A stretch of 48,724 nucleotides of DNA from Neobacillus bataviensis LMG 21833 (lineage in GTDB: Bacteria > Bacillota > Bacilli > Bacillales > Cytobacillaceae). Positions 42,466 through 48,724 of this stretch are shown piece after piece; the first letter of the stretch is position 1, and each line of letters begins with the position of its first letter. The DNA lies in contig NZ_AJLS01000135.1 of NCBI RefSeq assembly GCF_000307875.1, forward strand, positions 1 to 48,724, given 5' to 3'. A program made the position numbers and the translations under genes. The notes below the pieces were generated by a model, which did not search any database, was not told where the DNA came from, and saw only the letters and a list, made by a program, of their open reading frames with translations.

Positions 42466-43506
42466 CTAGTCTATTAATTCAAATTGTTCATCATCATCTT
42501 TTTCAGTGACAAATTTTTCACTATCTAAGCCATAATTCGCACGGATTTTCCCTGAAATTTCGAGGCGGATATCCGGATTTTCCTTTAAGTATAACTTTGC
42601 ATTTTCGCGGCCTTGACCTAATCTTTCACCATTATAGGAGTACCATGACCCGCTCTTTTCAACGATATCTAATTCTGAGCCAAGATCAATGATCTCGCCT
42701 TCTTTAGAAATTCCTTCACCATACATGATATCTACCTCTGCAGTACGGAAAGGAGGAGCGACTTTATTCTTAACTATTTTTATCTTTGTCTTGTTACCTA
42801 CAATATCAGTTCCCTGTTTTAACGCCTCTGCACGACGTACTTCAATACGAACAGTGGAGTAGAATTTTAATGCGCGTCCTCCTGGCGTTGTCTCGGGGTT
42901 TCCAAACATAACGCCAATTTTTTCACGAATTTGGTTAATGAATATTGCAATGGTCTTCGATTTATTGATAGCACCAGATAATTTACGCAGTGCTTGCGAC
43001 ATCAAACGAGCTTGTAAGCCCATGTGAGAATCTCCCATTTCGCCTTCAATTTCCGCTTTTGGAACTAAGGCTGCTACTGAGTCGACTACAATAATATCAA
43101 TTGCACCACTTCGGACTAATGCTTCTGCGATTTCAAGTGCTTGTTCGCCGGTATCTGGCTGTGACAGCAATAACTCATCAATGTTAACACCCAACTTTTG
43201 GGCATACGCCGGATCAAGGGCATGCTCTGCATCGATGAATGCTGCTTGTCCACCATTTGCTTGGACTTCAGCTATCGCATGCAAGGCAACTGTTGTTTTA
43301 CCAGAGCTCTCAGGACCATAAACTTCGATAATACGGCCTCTAGGATAACCACCCACTCCAAGTGCTGCATCAAGTGCTAAAGAGCCACTCGGGCTCGTTA
43401 AAATCTGGGTATCTGTTTTCTCTCCCATCTTCATGACGGAACCTTTACCGAATTGCTTTTCTATTTGCTTTAACGCCATTTCTAATGCCGCTTTACGATC
43501 ACTCAC
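42466..43506 (-). CDS. recA: Recombinase RecA
   Basis: 346 aa, GTG start with GGAGG 9 nt upstream. Walker [10 protein letters not shown] (about 66-74), [12 protein letters not shown]alker B, loop L1 [18 protein letters not shown], and loop L2 [27 protein letters not shown]. Acidic C-terminus. Catalyses homologous strand exchange and activates LexA cleavage. Confidence 0.98.
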   Translation of the reverse strand: MSDRKAALEMALKQIEKQFGKGSVMKMGEKTDTQILTSPSGSLALDAALGVGGYPRGRIIEVYGPESSGKTTVALHAIAEVQANGGQAAFIDAEHALDPAYAQKLGVNIDELLLSQPDTGEQALEIAEALVRSGAIDIIVVDSVAALVPKAEIEGEMGDSHMGLQARLMSQALRKLSGAINKSKTIAIFINQIREKIGVMFGNPETTPGGRALKFYSTVRIEVRRAEALKQGTDIVGNKTKIKIVKNKVAPPFRTAEVDIMYGEGISKEGEIIDLGSELDIVEKSGSWYSYNGERLGQGRENAKLYLKENPDIRLEISGKIRANYGLDSEKFVTEKDDDEQFELID

Positions 43507-43571
43507 GAATAATTTCCTCCCTTATATATAAACACTCGCTTTTTGCCATAATCTATTAAATACCTATAAAT

Positions 43572-43623
43572 AATATAACCTCTTTTTTGATATTTGTCGA
43601 GTAAAAAATCGAACATTTATTCT
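43572..43623 (-). promoter_or_regulatory. recA: recA promoter with candidate LexA (DinR) box
   Basis: TCGACA (43600-43595), 17 nt, TATATT (43577-43572). Just upstream, 43610-43623 reads CGAACATTTATTCT on the plus strand, 8 of 10 positions to the CGAAC-N4-GTTCG DinR box. Placement directly upstream of the -35 fits SOS control. Confidence 0.5.
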
Positions 43624-43745
43624 GTTATTTTTTAAACAATTTATACTGAGTTAGGCGGCTTATTAACCCCTTTTTTGTATTTCTTCTACAAAATCACCTT
43701 CGAAAATCACTTTATCTTCTTTAATTTGAAAATTCAATTTTGAAC

Positions 43746-43784
43746 AAAAAAAAATCACAGAACACTATTTAGCATTCTGTGATT
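43746..43784 (-). terminator. cinA terminator overlapping its stop codon
   Basis: 10-bp stem AATCACAGAA/TTCTGTGATT, then TTTTTTTT. The TAG stop (43767-43765) lies in the loop. Confidence 0.85.
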
Positions 43785-45021
43785 CTTTTAAATTTTGCAA
43801 GATGAAATAACAGCCGAATTTTACCGATCGATTCCGGTTGGCTTCCCTCGTACCCGCAAGGATCATTTTTTCCACCACAGTCGGTCTTCCTTTAATAGCA
43901 ATTCCAATATAAACCGTACCAACTGGCTTTCCTTCCACCTCATCAGGACCTGCCACCCCAGTGAAGCTAATCCCAATATCGCTCTCCAACAGCCTGGCAG
44001 CATTTTCAGCTAACTCTTTTGCACACTGTTCGCTTACAGCACCATGTTTTTCAAGTATTTCCGGTTTCACCTGCAATATATGCTGCTTAACTTCATTTGA
44101 ATAGCAAACAATCCCGCCTTTAAATACAGAACTCGCACCGGCAATAGAAGTTAACTCTTGTTGGAATAGTCCCCCGGTTAAACTCTCAGCGGCTGTAATC
44201 GTTAGTTTTCTTTCCTTTAGACTTTTCGTCAATTCTGCCAAAAGCGAAGTGTTATCATACCCATAGAAAAATTCCCCGACACGTTGATTAATCGTTTTTT
44301 CCACTTCATCCAGCATTGTTTGCGCGACCGCTTCATCCACATGTTTAGCCGTCAGCCTTAAAGTAACCTCGCCATCACCCGCGAGCGGAGCAATGGTAGG
44401 ATTACTTTGCGAATCAATGATATCGATAATTTCCGTTTCCAATGCAGCTTCGCCAATCCCAAAAAACCGTAACACCCTCGAGACAATTTTCTCTTTCGAC
44501 TTATTTTTTGAGGATAGTGCCTGACACCCATATTGGAGAAACATCGGTTCCATTTCCTTGGGAGGACCAGGTAAAAGCACATAAATGTGGCTGCCGCTAT
44601 CTACAACCATTCCGGGCGCCATCCCATGATCATTCGGGAGAATATGAGACCCTTCTAAAACAAGTGCCTGTTTGCGATTATTTTCCGTCATCACACGGTT
44701 TGTCCGTTTGAAATAGAGCTCAATTGATTCTAATGCTGTTTGATCCATAATTAGTTCTTTTCCGATGTGGCGGGCAATCGTTTCCTTCGTCAAATCATCC
44801 TTTGTCGGTCCCAGCCCGCCAGTAAAGATAATCATGTTCGCGCGGTTCTCTGCAATTTCAATCGCTGTCTTTAGACGGTCGTGGTTATCGCCAACTACCG
44901 TATGAAAAAAAACATTAATGCCAAGACTAGCTAATTGCTGTGATAAAAATCGTGCATTCGTGTTAACAATTTGACCTAGTAATAATTCTGAACCGACGGC
45001 AATAATCTCTGCATTGATCAT
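43765..45021 (-). CDS. cinA: CinA, competence/damage-inducible protein
   Basis: 418 aa from ATG 45021, with GGGGTGA 5 nt upstream; the preceding TTG is too close to the site. N-terminal MoaB/MogA-like domain ([32 protein letters not shown]). C-terminal PncC-type domain ([28 protein letters not shown]) that deamidates NMN in related proteins. Upstream of recA as in other Firmicutes; links competence with RecA. Confidence 0.95.
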   Translation of the reverse strand: MINAEIIAVGSELLLGQIVNTNARFLSQQLASLGINVFFHTVVGDNHDRLKTAIEIAENRANMIIFTGGLGPTKDDLTKETIARHIGKELIMDQTALESIELYFKRTNRVMTENNRKQALVLEGSHILPNDHGMAPGMVVDSGSHIYVLLPGPPKEMEPMFLQYGCQALSSKNKSKEKIVSRVLRFFGIGEAALETEIIDIIDSQSNPTIAPLAGDGEVTLRLTAKHVDEAVAQTMLDEVEKTINQRVGEFFYGYDNTSLLAELTKSLKERKLTITAAESLTGGLFQQELTSIAGASSVFKGGIVCYSNEVKQHILQVKPEILEKHGAVSEQCAKELAENAARLLESDIGISFTGVAGPDEVEGKPVGTVYIGIAIKGRPTVVEKMILAGTREANRNRSVKFGCYFILQNLKESQNAK

Positions 45022-45052
45022 CAAGTCACCCCTTATTAAACCACTGTAAATC

Positions 45053-45637
45053 TTATTTTGAGTTTTTTAACACATGACTATTTTTAGCAAAATAATCCCA
45101 TCCAGACCAAATTGTAAATATCATGGCCACCCATAATGCCACAATATCAAAACGAAACGGAATTAAAGCAAAAATTATATTATGTAACAATAGGGATGAA
45201 ATCGCGATGATTTGTGCCCATGTCTTAATTTTACCGAGCATATTTGCCGCAACAACCTCCCCTTCTCCAGCAAGTAAGAGGCGAAGACCCGTTACAGCAA
45301 ACTCTCTGCTGATGATGATAATCACAATCCATGAAGGTGCATATATATCATTAATTTCAACAAGTACTATAAGAGCAGCCGAGACAAGTAATTTGTCAGC
45401 AAGCGGATCAAGAAATTTCCCCATATTGGTCACAAGGTTATACTTGCGGGCATAGTGTCCGTCAACCCAATCGGTTGTTGATGCCAATATAAAGATGAGT
45501 GCCCCGACAAAATGGGTAACAGGCATGTCTGCCCCTAAAAGACTCATAGTCCCCCAATCAAATGGGGCTAACATAATAACCAAGAATATCGGAATTAATA
45601 ATATCCTTGATACGGTAATTCGATTTGGAATATTCAT
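45053..45637 (-). CDS. pgsA: CDP-diacylglycerol-glycerol-3-phosphate 3-phosphatidyltransferase
   Basis: 194 aa membrane enzyme with about 4-6 helices. CDP-alcohol phosphotransferase motif [23 protein letters not shown] (DG-x2-AR-x8-G-x3-D-x3-D) around 58-80. Makes phosphatidylglycerol phosphate, the first committed step of PG and cardiolipin synthesis. Follows rodZ after an overlapping terminator. Confidence 0.97.
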   Translation of the reverse strand: MNIPNRITVSRILLIPIFLVIMLAPFDWGTMSLLGADMPVTHFVGALIFILASTTDWVDGHYARKYNLVTNMGKFLDPLADKLLVSAALIVLVEINDIYAPSWIVIIIISREFAVTGLRLLLAGEGEVVAANMLGKIKTWAQIIAISSLLLHNIIFALIPFRFDIVALWVAMIFTIWSGWDYFAKNSHVLKNSK

Positions 45638-45663
45638 AATTTCCCTCCAAGTAATGATTGAAA

Positions 45664-45692
45664 GTGAAAAATAGCCATCAACAGATGACTAT
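45664..45692 (-). terminator. rodZ terminator
   Basis: 9-bp stem ATAGTCATC/GATGGCTAT (one G-T pair), 4-nt loop, then TTTTTC. It overlaps the rodZ stop; pgsA may depend on read-through or its own promoter. Confidence 0.65.
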
Positions 45693-46594
45693 TCATTCTT
45701 CAGAACATTTTGAATCGTGATGTTCTGAACATTCGCTGTCGCTGGTATAGCATACTCAAGCAGTTGGTCATTCACAAATATGTCGGTATCTGCAGCGTTA
45801 CCGATCCTAATAACAGCCGTGCTCTCTCCAGATAAATCTTGTGTTTGGCTCTCAGTAGCACCCGTTTTAAGTGTCCCTTGAAAAAAGGTCTTCCCTTTTC
45901 CATTTTTTATGCTTACCCAGGTGTTTCCTTTAGAAACCAATTTCACAACAAATTTATCGGCATTTTTTAGATCATACGTGGAATTAGTGCCGCCACTTTG
46001 AACTACTGTCAGCTCCTGCTTTGGCGCTTCCACAATAGGTGTTTTATCCTCGTCTTGTTTCGTGGCTTGATCCTCTTTTTTGCTGTCTTTCTTTTTTTTC
46101 TTTTCTATTTCTTCCGCTTTAACCTTTTCTAGGCTTTCCGATTTTTCAATTTTAACCTGCTCATTATCATTTTTAATCGCCTCATTTGTATTGTTGCCTG
46201 CATGGTTTGATAAAAAATAATATAAGAGACTAGCCACACCAATCACAAACACAACAATCAAAATTTTCGGAAGAATATCAAAGAGCTTTGAATTTCCTTC
46301 TGAGATAGCTTTGTGTGTTTTGACCCTTGATAATTGCTGCGGCAAATCATCATTATAGGAAGCTGGTATGTCGGTTTTATAGGTTTCAAAAATTTCATCC
46401 GGATTCAGTTCTAGTGACTCTGCATACTGCTTGATAAAGGCACGCACATAAAAATTACCAGGCATACTGGAATAGTTACCTTCCTCAATTCCTACTAAAT
46501 ACCGTTTTTGAATTTTTGTCATCGTTTGTAAATCATCTAAGCTTAATCCTTTGGCTAATCGGGCTTCTTTTAGTCGATTCCCTAATTCAGTCAA
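45689..46594 (-). CDS. rodZ: RodZ (YmfM) cell-shape protein
   Basis: 301 aa from TTG 46594 (GGAAGG 8 nt upstream). Cytoplasmic HTH_25 domain (LGNRLKEARLAKGLSLDDLQ ... GNFYVRAFIKQYAESL, residues 1-75), one transmembrane helix (about 115-140, ILIVVFVIGVASLLYYFL), a Lys/Glu-rich linker, and a C-terminal DUF4115 beta domain (WVSIKNGKGKTFFQGTL). Links MreB filaments to the wall-synthesis machinery. An internal GTG start at 46603 is possible but too near the ribosome site. Confidence 0.92.
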   Translation of the reverse strand: MTELGNRLKEARLAKGLSLDDLQTMTKIQKRYLVGIEEGNYSSMPGNFYVRAFIKQYAESLELNPDEIFETYKTDIPASYNDDLPQQLSRVKTHKAISEGNSKLFDILPKILIVVFVIGVASLLYYFLSNHAGNNTNEAIKNDNEQVKIEKSESLEKVKAEEIEKKKKKDSKKEDQATKQDEDKTPIVEAPKQELTVVQSGGTNSTYDLKNADKFVVKLVSKGNTWVSIKNGKGKTFFQGTLKTGATESQTQDLSGESTAVIRIGNAADTDIFVNDQLLEYAIPATANVQNITIQNVLKNE

Positions 46595-46614
46595 CTGTAA
46601 CACCTTCCAATTTA

Positions 46615-47403
46615 TTAAAAATCAAAATCTCCAAAATCTGATCTGGAAAACATATTATGCTGATCCACGATATCGTATGTAATCTCTTCATCTGCATCAT
46701 TTCTAAGTTCAATAATATAATCGAAATCATCCAGCGTGTACTCCGAGTTTTGTACGAAAATATCAGGATGCTCAATTACCTTAACAGACGGTAGACGCAT
46801 AATTTCTCGCACCAGCTGCCAGTGTCGCTCATTTGCCCGTTTGGTTGAAACAATCCCATCAAGAATAAACAGATTATTTTCGTTGTACTCATCCTCAATA
46901 AGCTGATTGCGGATTGTTTGTTTTAAAAGAGTGGATGAGACAAATAACCAGCGTTTATTCGCACAAACACTTGCCGCCACCAGTGACTCTGTCTTGCCGA
47001 CTCGCGGCATGCCGCGAATACCGATTAGCTTGTGTCCCTCCTGCTTAAATAATTCTGCCATAAAATCAACTAATAATCCAAGCTCATCCCTCACAAAGCG
47101 GAATGTTTTTTTATCATCTGCATCCCTTTGAATATAGCGACCGTGCCTGACGGCAAGTCTGTCACGTAATTTCGGCTCTCTTAGTTTGATTAATTTTATT
47201 GTGTCCATAGTATGTAAAATTGACTCAAGTCGTTTAATTTGGTCATCGTCTTTTGCTAATATAAGCAGACCCCGCCTGCCCTCATCAACACCATTAATGG
47301 TTACAATATTTATAGCAAGCATTCCTAATAAGGATGAGATGTCGCCAAGAAGACCCGGTCGGTTTTTCTGAATCTCATATTCTAAGTACCATTCTTTTTT
47401 CAT
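46615..47403 (-). CDS. ymfK: YmfK, DUF3388 protein with a P-loop
   Basis: 262 aa. The N-terminal 75 residues look like an ACT-type domain (YEIQKNRPGLLGDISSLLGML, VDEGRRGLLIL). The rest contains a Walker A, GMPRVGKTES (about 129-138), and LFILDGIV as a probable Walker B. Function unknown in Bacillus, conserved upstream of rodZ. The combination suggests a small-molecule-regulated nucleotide-binding protein; that is inference. Confidence 0.85.
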   Translation of the reverse strand: MKKEWYLEYEIQKNRPGLLGDISSLLGMLAINIVTINGVDEGRRGLLILAKDDDQIKRLESILHTMDTIKLIKLREPKLRDRLAVRHGRYIQRDADDKKTFRFVRDELGLLVDFMAELFKQEGHKLIGIRGMPRVGKTESLVAASVCANKRWLFVSSTLLKQTIRNQLIEDEYNENNLFILDGIVSTKRANERHWQLVREIMRLPSVKVIEHPDIFVQNSEYTLDDFDYIIELRNDADEEITYDIVDQHNMFSRSDFGDFDF

Positions 47404-47538
47404 GATAAAACCCCCAAAAGAAGTTTCGACAATTTTTTTAAGTTTTTTTATCTAACCCCTATAATAAATGATTTTGATGGAAGATGAAAGAAAAAACAAA
47501 GAGAATGACTTATTTATCTTAAATTTTCACTTGACAGT

Positions 47539-47572
47539 AAAAAGAGAGAGGAACCCAAAGGCTCCACTCTCT
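47539..47572 (-). terminator. ymfJ terminator
   Basis: AGAGAG-GGA stem with TCC-CTCTCT, interrupted by one unpaired T on the rising side, then TTTTTAC on the minus strand, right after the ymfJ stop. Confidence 0.65.
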
Positions 47573-47573
47573 T

Positions 47574-47831
47574 CTATCGGCTTCCGTTATTCGATATCAG
47601 TTTTACCATTATATTGGCGATGGCTTGCTGTTCTTGTTTATCAGCAACTGACCAAAGATCAGAAAGAATTCTTTCTTGCTCATTTTTCGGCTCGACTTGG
47701 TTTGCTAAATAATCACCAATTTGAAAAGCAAGGTTACTAACTGCCCCTTCACTCATACCTTCATTTTGTGCATGATGAAGACGATCCGCTAAGAAGTCTT
47801 CCCACTGTTTCCAGTTATCTAAAACAGACAT
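47574..47831 (-). CDS. ymfJ: YmfJ, DUF3243 protein
   Basis: 85 aa from ATG 47831, preceded by AAAGGAGGTAAT. MSVLDNWKQWEDFLADRLHHAQ and the IGDYLANQVEPKNEQERILSDLW middle identify DUF3243. Small helical cytoplasmic protein, function unknown. The upstream in-frame ATG at 47858 precedes the ribosome site and is rejected. Confidence 0.92.
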   Translation of the reverse strand: MSVLDNWKQWEDFLADRLHHAQNEGMSEGAVSNLAFQIGDYLANQVEPKNEQERILSDLWSVADKQEQQAIANIMVKLISNNGSR

Positions 47832-47909
47832 AATATTACCTCCTTTAGAATAGTACAAGGTTATTTTGTGAAGATTGGGCGTAAACTATTCATAAATAAA
47901 TTGTGAAAT

Positions 47910-48632
47910 TTACGTGTACCAGCCTCCATTTATCCCAAGAACCTGTCCAGTAATATAAGAAGAATCATCGGATAACAAGAATGCAACACTACCCGCAATT
48001 TCTTCAGGCAGTCCCAATCTCCCCATCGGAATCTCAAAAGAAATCTGCTCCACCTCTTCAGGGGTAAAACTCTCCATCATCGGTGTTGCCACCGCCCCTG
48101 GTGCTATCGCATTTACACGGATACCGTTTAATGCGACTTCTTTACTGAGCGCCTTTACAAACGCAATTTGAGCACCTTTGGCCGCAGAATAAGCAACTTC
48201 ACAAGATGCACCGGTTTGTCCCCAGATAGAAGTGATCACAATAATATTTCCTGACCCTTTCCTTAAAAATTTTGGCAGCAATTCTTTAGTTAACATTAAC
48301 GGATTTACTACATGGACATTCATTAATGCAACTGCATCTTCCTGCTGCAAATCCACCAACAGCCCATATTGACTGTTGCCGCTGCAATGGATGATGGCAT
48401 CTAAAGAAAAGATGTGCGGTGCTATGGATTTATATCCGCCTGAGTCCGCCAAATTCGCTTGAATAGGGATATACTCACCACCTAACGGCCTCAGCTTGTC
48501 CAACAAACCCCTAATGGATTGATCATTTTTATTATAATGTAAATATAAGGAATATCCCTTTTGAGCTAAATTAATCGCAACCGCTTGGCCGATTCCACCA
48601 CTCGCTCCCGTTATCAGTACAAACTTTTTCAT
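47910..48632 (-). CDS. ymfI: YmfI short-chain dehydrogenase/reductase
   Basis: 240 aa from ATG 48632; the longer frame to 48668 lacks a ribosome site. TGASGGIG (8-15) binds NADP. The usual NNAG is replaced by HCSGNSQYG. ITSIWG and YSAAK give the catalytic Ser, Tyr and Lys; GQVLGINGGWYT ends the protein in FabG style. Known as elongation-factor-P-modifying reductase (5-aminopentanol EF-P) in B. subtilis, to my recollection; conserved position supports orthology. Confidence 0.9.
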   Translation of the reverse strand: MKKFVLITGASGGIGQAVAINLAQKGYSLYLHYNKNDQSIRGLLDKLRPLGGEYIPIQANLADSGGYKSIAPHIFSLDAIIHCSGNSQYGLLVDLQQEDAVALMNVHVVNPLMLTKELLPKFLRKGSGNIIVITSIWGQTGASCEVAYSAAKGAQIAFVKALSKEVALNGIRVNAIAPGAVATPMMESFTPEEVEQISFEIPMGRLGLPEEIAGSVAFLLSDDSSYITGQVLGINGGWYT

Positions 48633-48658
48633 TTCAATCACTCTCTCTTTAGGGTTAG

Positions 48659-48712
48659 AAAAGCGCAAGCGCCCTGGTCAGCGGCGTATGGCCTGGAGCG
48701 CTCCAACTGAGA
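48659..48712. repeat. Dispersed GC-rich repeat at the window edge
   Basis: AAAAGCGCAAGCGCC, then GGTCAGCGGCG and GGCCTGGAGCGCTCC. GC content jumps compared with its surroundings, with short inverted repeats (GCGC, GAGCGCTC). Resembles a repeat family seen in many Bacillaceae intergenic regions; a shorter relative is at 39611-39642. It continues toward or beyond the window end. Confidence 0.5.
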
Positions 48713-48724
48713 TAAAGGAAACAC

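Overview
The window is a chromosomal segment of a low-GC, spore-forming member of the Bacillaceae (Neobacillus/Mesobacillus-like; the genus is inference). The right third carries the conserved Bacillus block ymfI-ymfJ-ymfK-rodZ-pgsA-cinA-recA-rny-ymdB-spoVS-korA-korB-miaB-ricA-cotE, all on the minus strand, including the sporulation genes spoVS and cotE. No rRNA, tRNA, CRISPR array or insertion sequence was found.

The left two thirds (about 0.5-31.2 kb) is an accessory catabolic island, also all on the minus strand. It sits where Bacillus normally continues from cotE to mutS. From high to low coordinates it contains: a flavin reductase; an MFS transporter; a surface lipoprotein arylsulfatase with its radical-SAM maturase; an alpha/beta hydrolase; a GntR regulator operon (acyl-CoA-dehydrogenase-fold oxygenase, extradiol dioxygenase, flavin reductase, FAH-family hydratase/isomerase, aromatic-sensing regulator); an MFS transporter; a second hydrolase / extradiol dioxygenase / KstD-like flavoprotein / oxygenase operon; a FAD synthetase with a MmgE/PrpD protein; and a nine-gene operon (PEP-mutase-fold lyase, flavoprotein, SDR, GlcG-like protein, flavoprotein, Asp/Glu-racemase-like protein, EtfB, EtfA).

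Read together, the genes suggest uptake and desulfation of an aryl sulfate or phenolic compound, hydroxylation by a two-component flavin monooxygenase, extradiol ring cleavage, C-C hydrolysis, then hydration and redox steps that feed electrons into a dedicated ETF. The ring-cleavage tool kit is present twice: the two dioxygenases are 317 aa each and about 71% identical by hand count. The substrate is not determined. A phenolic with a side chain (ketone-type ring-fission product) fits the hydrolases best.

The most unusual feature is regulatory. The island encodes a regulator joining a DmpR/MopR-type phenol-sensing V4R domain, with all four zinc ligands at the MopR spacing, to a PucR-type helix-turn-helix instead of a sigma-54 AAA+ domain. 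Four island promoters share a rigid three-part element: CCAATAAAAA box, TTTTnCTCTAG box, and a perfectly conserved AATTTTCTAAAATT -10 region. The first and last parts are offset by exactly 64 nt in every case. I infer that this is the regulon of that regulator.
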